Origin: Pictodentalium vernedei
Lineage: Eukaryota; Mollusca; Scaphopoda; Dentaliida; Dentaliidae
Assembly (NCBI GenBank): GCA_031216915.1
Contig: CM062296.1
Coordinates: 796,645,608-796,709,607 of the forward strand
Length of the DNA: 64,000 bases
Direction of reading: 5' to 3'
Shown: piece after piece, positions 23,798-34,540 of the stretch
How positions within the stretch are numbered: the stretch's first letter is position 1
Layout: each line of letters opens with the position of its first letter
The notes under the pieces: model-generated
What the model saw: only the letters and a program-made list of their open reading frames with translations
Told to the model about the DNA's origin: nothing
Databases searched by the model: none
Program-made: the position numbers and the translations under genes

Positions 23798-26197
23798 TTA
23801 GCCACTATCAGAGTCTGGATCTGAGTCTTGCCCACTTAGTGTTTTGTCATTTATTTCCGACGAGTCTGACTCGCCACCAGGAATACTGCAAGTCGGCTCC
23901 AGTTCTACAGCGGTCGTCCGTTTCTTCTTGAGTCGCTTTGGTGTTTTATGTGATATGTGTCGTTTCCTTTGCCCAGAAAGCAGCCAGTGATCAAGAGCAA
24001 AATCTGGGGAGAATGTTTCAATCGACTCACCATCGTTGGAGATCAGCATTAAATCATTGAGGGTGTCTGCCTTTAAAGCTGTGCGCTGACTTCGCTTAAT
24101 TCTGTTCATGCAAGAAAACCCCCTTTCACAAGTAGCTGTTGACGGAGACAATGTCAGTCCAATATTAACCAAAGACATTATATTTTTCATGCTTTCTGGA
24201 TTTTCATTCAGTAAGTCGGCATACACATCATTGAGCTTCCGTCCCCTGTGGGATGCCATCCATACCTTTAAAGCCATCCATTCCTGTGGTATTTCATGTA
24301 TTTCGTCGTCTGTCAATACTGGCGTGAAATGTTCGACTATTTCGTTGATTTCTCGAGTTCCATAAACAGCCATGTCTTCTTTGTCATGTGGGAGCAGGGA
24401 AATGTCGAGACATTTAAAGCTTGACAGTGGTTTCTTAGTAAAGTTAGAAAATCGCTTATTTAAGTATTTAATAGTATAATCACAAATTTTGTCAAAGTCA
24501 TTTTTCCACGGCTCCACAATTTCTTCTTCAACAACGGTGTCAGGAGGTTCTCTCGACTCAGTTGTGGAGGGTGAAGGCTTAACTGCAGTTTCTTTCATGT
24601 TGCTGCGACTTTGTCTCACAGGCCTCTTACTTTTTGTGAGCTGAATTCCCCGAAAAATCATCTTATCACTGCCTGATAGTTCATTCCAGAAGGATTTCAT
24701 ATTGCTTCCTGGAGTTGCTTTAAGCAGTAAAAGGTCGGAACTTGTACTGTCGAGAACCTGCATAGCTCTAGTAACAAATATATCCTCAAACTGGAAGTTC
24801 TTGCTACATTTAGCCAGAGTACTACTATAGTCTAGCATGAAAAACAAAAAGTGCACAAATCTGGCAGTTTTCAATTCAGCCGCGATACCCTTTGCTTTAG
24901 CTGCATCTTCAGGTTTTACCCCATCTTTGGCACTGCTGCTTGCCACATGTTCCATGTGTGAAACAGTAGCACTATAATTAATTTCAACTGCCCTCATACT
25001 CCGCAGTCTACTGGGTAACCATCTGGTGCTTTTCAGGCCAGAGAAGTATGCTAGTTTCTCATCTAAAGGCTCACCAATCTCTTTGAGCTCACGCATTTTT
25101 TTTGGAGAATAATAGTATATTTTAAAGATCGATTTCAGAGTTTCCTCAAATGTATCTAAATAGGGCACATTTTTTACAGCATCCAGAACCGCAAGCTCTA
25201 ATTTGTGAGCTATGCAATGAAGAATGATGATATGGCCAACACGTCGCATTAGACGGCCTGCAACACCATTTTTTTCACCCATCATGACTGATGCACCATC
25301 AAAATTGGCACAAATGACTTTCCTGTTCCATTCACCCTCATCGATTATTCCAATACTATTTACTGCCCTATCAATCGCATCCAGTACCCCAGCAGCATGG
25401 GCATGTTCAACATCCACACACTTCACCATTTCTGTGACCACACGCCCTTCATAAACAAATCTGATGAACACCAATTCTTGCTCAATTGTTCCCGAATCTG
25501 TACTACCGTCAGATAAAACTGAAACAAATCTACAGTCTTTAAGTAGCCGTTTTGTCTTATCTCGCTCCTCAAAAGCTATTGCCCCAATAAAATCACGACA
25601 TGCATGATCATTTATGTAAGTTTGGTTAAGCTGCACACCATTACAAACCTGTAGGCGACAAACACTTGGAAATTTAGCCATGGGTAGCTCTTCTTTGGCA
25701 ATAAAATAAGCTGTCCTGAAAAGTTTTTGAAGAATTTCAAAGTTTGCTCTATTCATTTTAGTAACAGTTTTCGCAATTGGCATCTTGTGGGGCTCACTTT
25801 TAGCTTTTAGGGCTAGAGAACATTTTATGTGGCTTTTTGACTTTTCATGGGTTTTTATTGGATCTTTCCGAAACACAGACGTTCCTTGGACAAATGGACT
25901 TTTACTGTCAGCTTCCAGTGGGCAATAACGACAAATTTTGCAGAACATAACCCCCTGTTTTTGATCGTACTGGATCCAATCAAATTGACTGGACCATTCT
26001 GGAACAAAGGACCTTTTTCTCTTTTCCAACTCATATGCGCGTTTCTTTGAGACCGGTTTCGATTTCGATTTGTGTTCTGGATCCAATGATGCGTTATCAT
26101 CAGCAGAAATCTGCGCCGATTCTTCGGCAGATGTTTCTCTTGCAGGTACAGTTATTTTACGTTTGAAATATTGTCGTAGATCCATGGCGATGTTCAT
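23798..26197 (-). CDS. hAT-superfamily transposase, ZNF862/TTF-zinc-finger type, intact
   Basis: An uninterrupted ORF of 799 codons. The second Met (26185, context GCCATGG, protein MDLRQYF...) is the likelier start, giving 795 aa; numbering here uses the longer form. Residues 66-125: TTF-type zinc finger with FDWIQYD, C86 and C89, H117 and H123. Residues 150-420: RNase H-like core with first acidic site LSDGSTD (D230/D234), second at CANFDGASVM (D300), the C328-x2-H331 pair in LHCIAHKLEL, and W393 in STRWLPSR. Residues 680-720: C-terminal hAT dimerisation region, LSPSTATCERGFS with the catalytic Glu E691. Residues 745-761 are basic (KRLKKKR), a likely nuclear signal; the last 30 are acidic. 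All catalytic residues expected for a hAT transposase are present. Function: cut-and-paste transposition of this element and possibly of related non-autonomous copies. It lies in the RPL18A intron on the same strand as RPL18A. Confidence 0.92.
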   Translation of the reverse strand: MNIAMDLRQYFKRKITVPARETSAEESAQISADDNASLDPEHKSKSKPVSKKRAYELEKRKRSFVPEWSSQFDWIQYDQKQGVMFCKICRYCPLEADSKSPFVQGTSVFRKDPIKTHEKSKSHIKCSLALKAKSEPHKMPIAKTVTKMNRANFEILQKLFRTAYFIAKEELPMAKFPSVCRLQVCNGVQLNQTYINDHACRDFIGAIAFEERDKTKRLLKDCRFVSVLSDGSTDSGTIEQELVFIRFVYEGRVVTEMVKCVDVEHAHAAGVLDAIDRAVNSIGIIDEGEWNRKVICANFDGASVMMGEKNGVAGRLMRRVGHIIILHCIAHKLELAVLDAVKNVPYLDTFEETLKSIFKIYYYSPKKMRELKEIGEPLDEKLAYFSGLKSTRWLPSRLRSMRAVEINYSATVSHMEHVASSSAKDGVKPEDAAKAKGIAAELKTARFVHFLFFMLDYSSTLAKCSKNFQFEDIFVTRAMQVLDSTSSDLLLLKATPGSNMKSFWNELSGSDKMIFRGIQLTKSKRPVRQSRSNMKETAVKPSPSTTESREPPDTVVEEEIVEPWKNDFDKICDYTIKYLNKRFSNFTKKPLSSFKCLDISLLPHDKEDMAVYGTREINEIVEHFTPVLTDDEIHEIPQEWMALKVWMASHRGRKLNDVYADLLNENPESMKNIMSLVNIGLTLSPSTATCERGFSCMNRIKRSQRTALKADTLNDLMLISNDGESIETFSPDFALDHWLLSGQRKRHISHKTPKRLKKKRTTAVELEPTCSIPGGESDSSEINDKTLSGQDSDPDSDSG

Positions 26198-26629
26198 GCA
26201 AGTCGACCTCAGTCACTAAGTGAATTGAATGACATACTGTCGATTTCAATTCCAGTTCGGAACTTCCAACTCATTTTGTTCATGTGATAAAAGATAGCGG
26301 TGCGTTATTGACAACCAATCCCAGCACGTGCCATCAATAATATCATAGATCAGAAAAGGAATTATGTACCTGTTGCCTGCTGAAGTTTATGCGTCGCCGC
26401 CACTGTAAGTACTTCCCCTAACCAGCGGAATGCGTATTCAACCATTTTAACAGTTGTTTAATCATTAATTCCCGCTCGTATTTATATTTTAATTTTCTCA
26501 AAGAATTATCTTTTAAAATCAGACAGAAAAAATCTGGTTGCCCGTCGGGCAGAGGGAATAGCATTTTTGGTTGCCCGAGAAAATTTCTGGTTGTCCCGGG
26601 ACGTCGGGCGACCCTATTTGCAAGCCCTG
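26198..26629 (-). promoter_or_regulatory. hAT 5' leader and right terminal region
   Basis: The 432 bp between the transposase start and the right end. They must contain the element's own promoter if it is transcribed. The outer 110 bp carries GTTGCCCG repeats in both orientations (CGTCGGGCAG, CGGGACGTCGGGCGACC), likely transposase-binding subterminal repeats. No TATA box was assigned. Confidence 0.4.
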
Positions 26630-26737
26630 ATGAAGTTTGGTAAAGATCCAGTTGGTAGAACTTTCGTTAACTGACGGGATGCGAAAAGTTAACGGACAGA
26701 CGACATTGGACATGGAGAAAATATGATGCTTCCGAGA
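26630..26737 (+). mobile_element. HINE-F2, 3' part
   Basis: Continues the core interrupted at 22109: ATGAAGTTTGGTAAAGATCC, then TTAACGGACAGACGACATTG. Confidence 0.6.
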
Positions 26738-27282
26738 CAAATAAGAGGCCTCATGGGGGCTGAGGTGCTCAGTTGAGTATGTTGTTCAAAGAAGGATCTA
26801 TTAAAGATTATTTCTCATATTGTACAAAGTTAGCATTCAGGCTCCCAAAAGGAGACAAAATATTAGCCCAAGGACACAATTTTCAAGAACATGAATCTGA
26901 CACCATTAAGGATGTTGTATCCCCAAAATCAAAAGATTCTGCCTAGTGCTTCTAAAGATGATGTTTAAAGAACATTTCTTATATTGCACAAAGTTCAAAT
27001 TTGGGCTCCTGCATGGAGTCTAAATACGATACGAACCGAGGGACTTAATTTGAAGAAATTAATATCTGCCCACCCCTCCATGTGGAGTGGAATACTTTGA
27101 TTTGAACAAAATCAAAATGTAATGTCAGAAAAACCAGCCAAATTTCACTAAAATGGGTTCAGATGTTTTAGAGAAGTCGTGAACATGTTCACAGATGACC
27201 GATGATGGAAGACGGACAACTGGCGATAGATGGAGAGTTATCACTATAGTTTACTCTGACTGTCAGTCAGATGAGCTAAAAA
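26738..27282 (+). mobile_element. HINE-B3
   Basis: 5' end ACAAATAAGAGGCCTCATGG with a palindromic GGCCTCATGGGGGCTGAGGT, two B-type units (GGGCTCC..., AAAAGATTCTGCC), and the 3' hairpin CTGACTGTCAGTCAGATGAG followed by CTAAAAA. Confidence 0.7.
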
Positions 27283-27498
27283 CTTTTTGTGCGCCAACTG
27301 CAGGGGAGAGTTATTGGGGGTAAACGCAGTACTTGAAGCATCATGGATTCACTACCAGAAGTCATGACAGGCTAAGATAGGCGACATGATGCATTGTTGA
27401 TGTAGCACAATAAACCAGTATATTTTATAGAAATATACACTGGGTGTCAGAAGTGCACAAATTTAAAAGTCATTGAAACACATAAATCAGAAGTTCAA

Positions 27499-27748
27499 AT
27501 GGTTGAGTGCTAGAAGCAACTATCAGGGCTCCCCCCCCCCCCCCCCCCAAAAATGAGGGTACCAGAGCAAAAGCCAATATTTTCCTTGCTCATGTTTCAT
27601 ATTCAAACACAAGTAGAATTTTTGTTCATGTACATTGTTTTTTTACAACTTACTGGAGAGAGCCTATAGGCACTCTCCAATAATTTGTAATAAAACAAAT
27701 TTTGAATACAAATTCAGATGACCAAAAGTAATCTAGCCCTCAACAAGT
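27499..27748. mobile_element. MITE-L, full-length copy
   Basis: Starts TGGTTGAGTGCTAGAAGC and ends AGCCCTCAACAAG followed by TTAA. Contains an 18-base C run (27531-27548) and a hairpin TGGAGAGAGCC..GGCACTCTCCA. The left TTAA is degraded. Confidence 0.65.
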
Positions 27749-27843
27749 TAAATAAGTGTAAATGCAGTATATGGAGCACCATGAATTCATGACCAGAAGT
27801 TATAATAGGCCAAGACATGATGCATTATTAATTTAGCACAATA
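27749..27843. repeat. Paralogous flank of HINE-F (matches 19874-19961)
   Basis: ATAAGTGTAAATGCAGTATA through TTTAGCACAATA, as at 19874-19961. Confidence 0.75.
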
Positions 27844-28227
27844 ACAAGAAGAATGTTACTAAGGTAACACATGCCCCCTCCCCCTTGTGACCTTCACCTT
27901 GCAGATATGGCGGAAACTATTATACATGACACACCTTCTGACTGTCCTTAACATTTGTCAAAAGTTTAACAATTGTACTGATTCGTTTCTGAGTTATGGC
28001 TGAGACACGAATATTGACAGATTTTTAGTGTGACCTTGAAATGTAACCTTGACCTTGAAGGTACGAACCCGGCTATGGTGTGCAACACATCCTCCCATGG
28101 TCCTTTATAATTGTGTGAAGTTTGATGACTGTGGCCCTAACCGTTTTCGAGTTATTGGCTCGTACACACACACACACGGATGGACACTTCAATTGCTATA
28201 TGCCACCCGACTTAAGTCGGGGGGCAT
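27844..28227 (+). mobile_element. HINE-F, complete, with an empty site elsewhere in the window
   Basis: Starts ACAAGAAGAATGTTACTAAG (palindrome TGTTACTAAGGTAACA), then ATGCCCCC. The core contains GACCTTGAAATGTAACCTTG. An ACAC run and GGATGGAC precede the 3' hairpin ATGCCACCCGACTT / AAGTCGGGGGGCAT. The paralogous segment at 19955-19975 reads CACAATAAAAACAG without it, so the ends are fixed and no target duplication exists. Confidence 0.85.
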
Positions 28228-28432
28228 AAAAACAGTATATATAATCTTTTATATAAATGGGAAGTTGGTAATTCCATCATGTAATTCTGTCAGCTGTCTT
28301 GATATGCAATGTGACGAGTTTTCATGGTATGGATGGGGCATCCCGTCCTGGAAGGGATAGGCCCACTATCAGATATTTTAACCAGGTGTCAGATGTTCAC
28401 TGAAACAAGTATCGGAAATTTGAACAAGAAGG

Positions 28433-29014
28433 ACGCCAACGCCCTATAGCTCACCAACATTCCTCTTTGATAGTAGCTTTGGCAAACACAAGAAGTGTAT
28501 CAAACAGGCTCATAACATGCGACAAAGCTTACCAAAACACAACCCCTTAAAAGTAAAACACAGCAACTGACATAAACACTAAGTTAAATGAAATTCTGAG
28601 CTAAACAGAAAACTAAACGCAACTAAAAATGTCAAGAAAAATGTTTAAAATGCAGGGTATGAGGGGTTAATCATGGAACAATGAAACAGAGGAACATGTA
28701 TGATGAATATAAGTGCCATGGGAAGAGAAGGAACACAGCAGCTGACCTAAACACTTACTTAAACATGAAATTCTGACCTAAACACAAAACTAAACGCAAC
28801 TAAAAATGTCAAGAAAAATGTCTAAAATTTAGGGTATGAGAGGTTAAATCATGGTAGAATGATAATAATCATCATATAGCAGCATTATACAAGCCATGAT
28901 ATGGAAATAGGGCGAGTAAGTGACCTAAACAGAAGCTTTAACATTATTGGACACGTACGCCGACCGATCGAGCCATGCCATAAGCTCACATAACTAAAGT
29001 TGGTGAGCTAAAAA
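28433..29014 (+). mobile_element. HINE-H, complete, with an empty site elsewhere in the window
   Basis: 5' ACAAGAAGGACGCCAACGCC then TAGCTCACCAAC. The core holds two units of about 180 bp (AACTAAACGCAACTAAAAAT). A tail CACGTACGCCGACCGATCG precedes the 3' end GTTGGTGAGCTAAAAA. The flanks join as AAATTTGA / AAAATTAA, matching the uninterrupted site at 20130-20152. Confidence 0.85.
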
Positions 29015-30087
29015 TTAAGTGCAAATTTATGAACACAAAACTAAATACAGAGGGATTAAGTGTGAAGAAGTAGAAAAATCAGAAAACTAAACTCCTTGTG
29101 CAGTGACGAATGGGAGCAAAAGAGGCAAGTGGAAAATCGCTTACCTCAAATAAAGTTTGCGAGAGTGAAAACTGCGAGGAGGGTGACTGAGTGTTCATCT
29201 CAATGTTTAACTTCAGCTGATAGGCGTCCTTCGAAACGAATGTATGAATACAACTGAACAAGGATGGAAATTTTGACGGTGAAAATATATGTAACCCACT
29301 AAAATTAGTTCTGGATTTTAAATGGCAGGTTATTAAAATCATGGAAAATGGGTGCGCAAATTCCTAAATGGGCACATTAATTCGTGTCACTGGTGAATTG
29401 GAGTGACAGGTATTACGTGTATAAAAGAAAACAAGGAACGGAGCAACATTCTACATGTCTTTGATAAAAAAAAAAAAAAAAAATACGCAAATATTAAAAC
29501 GTTTCTCAGATCTCTGAATGGTCACCATTTTTTTATCTGAACATGTGTGTTCGTTTTGTGGCAGGAGTAAGCTCTGGGTGAGTTGTTAACATACAACCCT
29601 CTTACTGTTAGCATGTTGTGTATGGATGTATGAGCGAACTACTGTCATGTTCATAACGCTGGAAAAGGAAATTGTTTGGAATTGTACTTTAAACGCTTCA
29701 AATTGTGAATGGTTATTAAACATTTCCCAACATCAAAACTTAATTGAATGTTTCTGTTGACGCAACCCAGAAGGATGAATACACAAGAATAGAGGCGTGC
29801 GATTATTCGCGCACCTTAGACAATTTTTGCATGAACGATGGTGTGCGAGAGCGATCGTGCACCTTTTCCATGCGTCACTGCTTGTGCAAGTGTCTTCACC
29901 AAAATCCACGACACACACTTCTCCCTTAATTATAGGACAATTCAGACCTTGGACATCTGGAGGTCTAAACAGCCCCAGGAAAAGCTCATAATAGCCTAAA
30001 CAAGAACGTTGAAATCATCCAATAGCCAAATCATCCTGGTTCCAAATCGTCTGAAAACTTGATTATCACCAAGAAGGGCTAAGAAGT
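29015..30087. other. Unassigned stretch
   Basis: AT-rich, with an 18-base A run at 29467-29483. ORFs are short and on conflicting strands (29733-29991); none looks like a protein family I know. Confidence 0.45.
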
Positions 30088-32795
30088 AACAAGAGGCCCC
30101 AGGGGGCCTGAGGGCGCTCACCTGACATGGTAGTCTAAATATCAAACCAGGGACTTGATTTGAATAAGCTGCGTTCGCCCCTCCTAAGAAAAGCATATAC
30201 CCACTGGATGAAGCAGTTGTGCCCACACAATACACAGGATTTCCCAATTTTTTTTTCTTCTTAAAATTGACCAAAACGCATAAAAAACCAGAAAACTAAT
30301 TTCCGGCCCCCAAATTTTCCATGTTAAAAAAAAAAAATTTTTTTGTCTTAAAATTGAGCGAAACACATAAAAAACAAACAAAAAAATTTTCGGTTTCCAA
30401 GTCCCCTCCCCAGGCCCCCGAATTTTCAGTATAAAAAAAAATAAATTTTTTTTGTCTTAAAAATTGACAGAAACACATAAATGAAAGTGTCAATGACACT
30501 GTAGCTCAACTTGACAAACTTGAACTTGGCAAGTTATAATTGAAACGGCAAAATTGAAGATCATTGGGACCAATGTCAGTTTTTTTGCCAGTGGCAACAT
30601 TTTTGGACAGAAACCGGAGAAAATCAATAGCTCCCATCTAGAGGCCTCCCTAAACAAGCATGCCAGGTTTCAAAGCAATCCGATCATAAATGTGCACTGT
30701 AGGGTGTACAAAAGGGAAATATTGTGGTCTGACTAGACTAAATTCTAAGAACATTGGCCGTGGCAACATTTTTTGACGGAAATGGAAGAAAATCGATAGC
30801 TCCCATCTAGAGGTCACCGTAAATAAGCAAGGATACCAGGTTTCAAAGCAATCTAATCATAAATGAGCCCTGTAGGGTGAGCCAAAGGGAAATATTGTGG
30901 TCTGACTAAACTAAGTTCTAAGAATGTTGGCTGCGGCAACATTTTTTGATGGAAATTGAAGAAAATCGATAGCTCCCATCTAGAGGTCACCCCAAACAAG
31001 CATGAAAGGTTTCAAAGCAATCCGATCATAAATGTGCCCTGTTGGGTGTGCCAAAGGGAAATATCGAGTCTTCTGACTAAACCAAGTTCTAAGAACGTTG
31101 GCCGCGGCAACATTTTTTGCCGGAAATTGAAGAAAATCGATAGCTCCCATCTAGAGGTCACCCCAAACAAGCATGCCAGGTTTCAAAGCAATCCGATAAT
31201 AAATGTACCCTGTAGGGTGTGCCAAAAGGAAATATTGTGGTTTGACTAAACTAAGTTCTAAGAACGTTGGCCGCGGCAACATTTTTTGACAGAAATTGAA
31301 GAAAATCGATAGCTCCCATCTAGAGGTCACCCCAAACAAGCATGCCAGGTTTCAAAGCAATCCGATCATAAATGTACCCTGTAGGGTGTGCCAAAGGGAA
31401 ATATTGAGTTTTCTGACTAAACTAAGTTCTAAGAACATTGGCCACGGCAACATTTTTTGACAGAAATTGAAGAAATTCGATAGCTCCCATCTAGAGGTCT
31501 CTCCAAACAAGCATACCAGGTTTCAAAGCAATCTGATTGTAAATGTACCCTGTAGGGTGTGCCAAAGGGAAATATTGAGGTCTGACTAAACTAAGTTCTA
31601 CGAACGTTGGCTGTGGCAACATTTTTTGCCGGAAATTGAAGAAAATCGATAGCTCCCATCTAGAGGTCACCCTAAATAAGCATATCAGGTTTCAAAGCAA
31701 TCAAATCATAAATATGCCCTGTAGGGTGTGCCAAAGGGAAATATTGTGGTTTGACTAAACTAAGTTCTAAGAACGTTGGCCGCGGCAACATTTTTTAACG
31801 GAAATTGAAGAAAATCGATAGCTCCCATCTAGAGGTCACCCCAAACAAGCATAAGAAGTTTCAAAGTAATCTGATCATAAATGCGACCTGTGAGGTGTGC
31901 CAAAGGAAATTGTGGACGTACGTACTAACGTACTAACGTACGTACGCCGACGGACGAGAAGTGATGGCAATAGCTCAGCTTGACTTTGTCAAGTTGAGCT
32001 AAAAACAAAAAAAAAATTTCCCAGATTTTGGTCCAGAATTTCTAAGTCCGGAACGGGAACCCAAATTTTCAGCCTAAATATGAACCCAGGGACTTGGCTT
32101 GAACAAACTTGAATTTCACCCCCCTAAGGATGCTGCATACCATATCCCATAAGGAGCCCAAATATTAACCGAAGAACTCAATTTAAACAAACTTGAATCT
32201 GGTCCCCCTTAGAGATGAATTATACCAAATATGAGAGGATTCTGACGGGTGAATCTGAAAAAGATTTTTAAAGAATTATCCACAGATTGCTCCCTAAATA
32301 TTAACCCAGTGGCTAGATTTGAACAAACTTGAATCTGAACCCATAGAGATGTCCTGTACCAAATATGAAAAGATTCTGAATGGTGGATCTGAAGAAGATT
32401 TTTGAAGAATATTCCACGTATTGCACTAAGTTAAAATTTGGGCTCCAATAGGGAGCCCAAATATTAATCCAGGGACTCGATTTGAACAAACTTGAATCTG
32501 ACCCCCTAGAGATGTTGTATACCAAATATGAAAAGATTCTGACTACTGGATCTGAAGAAGATTTTGTTTTTATTTTATGGGTGCTATCAGAGTTATACCC
32601 CTTGTGGTACACCCTGTGGGCATGGCAAATTTATTTAAGCAAACTTGAATCGACATATGACAGCAAACATGCACACCAGATTTGGTTCAATTTGGAAGAG
32701 AAGTTTGTAAGGAGAAGTCGATAAAGTAAAGTTAATGCCGGAAGGAAAGTGATGAGTAAAGCTTCTCTCGAGCTTAGCTCAGGTGAGTTAAAAAA
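30088..32795 (+). mobile_element. HINE-B1, interrupted by HINE-A1
   Basis: 5' AACAAGAGGCCCCAGGGGGC (palindrome GGCCCCAGGGGGCC), then GGGCGCTCACCTGACATGG. The left part (30088-30480) ends in A/T-rich units. The right part (32006-32795) has units with GAACAAACTTGAATCTGA and AAAAGATTCTGA. The 3' end is CTTAGCTCAGGTGAGTTAAAAA with the hairpin partly decayed. Confidence 0.75.
30481..32005 (+). mobile_element. HINE-A1, complete, eight units of about 170 bp
   Basis: 5' ATGAAAGTGTCAATGACACT (palindrome), then TAGCTCAACTTGACAAA. The landmark CTCCCATCTA recurs at 30631, 30800, 30973, 31145, 31313, 31484, 31653 and 31822 (spacing 168-173 bp). Then a TACGTACTAACGTACTAACG microsatellite and GCCGACGGACGAG. 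The 3' hairpin is AGCTCAGCTTGAC / GTCAAGTTGAGCT, then AAAAA. Apparent ORFs inside it are periodic repeat artefacts. Confidence 0.9.
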
Positions 32796-33786
32796 CAATA
32801 ATAATTACATTATCCAAATAGGCACAGACATATTTTGAATTTAACAACAGGGTGAAATATTGCACAGTGACCTGTTTCTGTGTAAAGCTGTCAGACTGTA
32901 TATGTGTACTGAATTATTGTTTCTCGGTTTCGACAAGTGCCCTAAAAAATTGCTTCCAAGACGGTTTCGACAAGTGCCCTAAAAAATTGCTTCCAAGAAC
33001 CTTTCTAGATTGTATGTTAGGACTTTCCAAGACTAGTGGCTTCCCTGAAGAAAAAGAGCTGCCATTTTACCCAGAGAATCTGTGTGTTGCCAACATGTCT
33101 TGTTGTTGGAGAGAAGAGAAGTTGAAGTACCATGGATTCACTACCAGAAGTCACAATTGGCTAAGATAGGCGACATGGTGCATTGTTGATTTAGCACAAT
33201 AAACCCAGAATATATAGATATATACACTAGGTGTCAGATGCGCATAAACATGAGGTGTCTTAGAACACATAAATCTGAGATAACTGAAATCCAATCATTC
33301 CGAGTTTCAGCAGACTATGACCAAATGAAAAGGCATGCCTTTTTATTGGTCACTTTCTGTAAAACATTTGGCAAACTTCAGAATATAATTTGAATTTCTC
33401 TCTGGAAACCAATTTTCTATTTGAAGTACCATTCTGACTCTAGAATAAACCCCTAATTGAAAATAAGCCCACCTACCATCTTTTCAGATTTCAGTTTCAG
33501 AGTCCCCTCCTTGAAAATAAGCCCAGCCCCTATTAAAATTTACTAATATTGATCAACAAGAAGATATAAGCAGAGATGATGCAAATATGAGCCTAAAACA
33601 GCAAGGCATGTCGGTGTTAGTCCTCACACCTGCTTAATAATAGTAATGTCAGTATTATTACTTTTGATGAAAAATTTTGGATATCACTATTATTTGCATT
33701 GGAGAAAATGAGTGAAAATGCCATCACTATTATTAATTTTAACTGAAAAATGCTGGACATCCCCATTATTCAGCCATCACTATAAT
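32796..33786. other. Unassigned stretch with a 36-bp tandem duplication
   Basis: 32925-33000 holds two copies of a ~37-bp unit (CGGTTTCGACAAGTGCCC ... TTGCTTCCAAGA) inside a 105-codon ORF (32852-33169) of unknown meaning. 33121-33260 is a diverged copy of the 13850-14000 repeat. 33450-33540 repeats GAAAATAAGCCCA. Confidence 0.4.
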
Positions 33787-34348
33787 TAGAGCTGTAGGTT
33801 TTTAAATTTCTTGTTCGGTTTCGGTTTTGGTTTTTCAGGTGGAGTAAAACCTCGGTTCGGTTCGGTTTTCGGTTTGTTCATGAGGCCAAATAAAATTCAA
33901 TAAAACTCATTCTTATGTCCGGAGTCGTAACTGAATGGCAGTGGAATTGAGTGAAACTCAATGAATGCCCGAAATAAGCTATTATACACGAAGAATCGGG
34001 AAGGCCAATATAATAATTACCTAAATATACAGAATTTTTATTGTGCTTGGCCATTTTTCGAGGTCTGACACCTACACGCAACTTGAGGAAAGCTGCAAAC
34101 ACAATTAAACTGACATGTCGGAAATTCACAGAATGTAGCCTTCCCAGAGTAGTGAGAGTACCCAGACACTGCCATTGGCAGTGTCTGGATACTCAAACTA
34201 CTCTGGGATGGCTACATTCTGTGAATTTCTTCAGCAAGAGAGTATTTAATAAAAAACGAAAAACCTTACCTTACGGGATGTCAACGGTTTCGGCTTTTAA
34301 AAAAAAAACTAAAAACCTCGGTTCGCTTTCGGTTAACCTACAGCTCTA
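33787..34348. mobile_element. Non-autonomous hAT element with 8-bp target duplication
   Basis: Ends TAGAGCTGTAGGTT and AACCTACAGCTCTA. ACTATAAT at 33779-33786 and 34349-34356. Subterminal CGGTTCGG/CGGTTTTCGG repeats occur at the left end and CGGTTCGCTTTCGG at the right. A nested foldback at about 34121-34229 has arms TTCACAGAATGTAGCC and GGCTACATTCTGTGAA around AGACACTGCCATTGGCAGTG. Confidence 0.88.
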
Positions 34349-34540
34349 ACTATAATTAGGCAGGTTAGAGTAGAATGGACAACTTAACTGAATAGTCACT
34401 TCGCCAGTGAGAATTATTCAATTAACAGGGGTTTTAAAATACATTAATAGGAATTTGTCACTTTTTTGTATTCCAAAGATAATCTGAGCATTTATTTCAT
34501 CTAGTTTCACAGAGCTCACAGACCTCCAGCAAACAAGATA

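Larger units (their letters stand above)
22110..26629 (-). mobile_element. Complete autonomous hAT transposon (ZNF862-like), 4,520 bp
   Basis: Terminal repeats CAGGGCCCGCAAATAG (22110) and, on the other strand, CAGGGCTTGCAAATAG (26629). A second subterminal block with GGTTGCCCG is near both ends. Directly outside are ATGAA at 22105-22109 and 26630-26634, a 5-bp duplication rather than the usual 8. Joining the flanks restores a continuous HINE-F core (CACATATGAAGTTTGGTAAA), so the ends are certain. One intact transposase ORF on the minus strand, a long 3' non-coding part (22110-23797) with a nested TTAA MITE, and about 430 bp of 5' leader. Confidence 0.9.

Noticed and set aside
30956-31249. 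97-codon ORF with internally repeated peptide
   Set aside because: It is the 170-bp HINE-A unit translated twice; the same peptide appears in HINE-A2 on the other strand.
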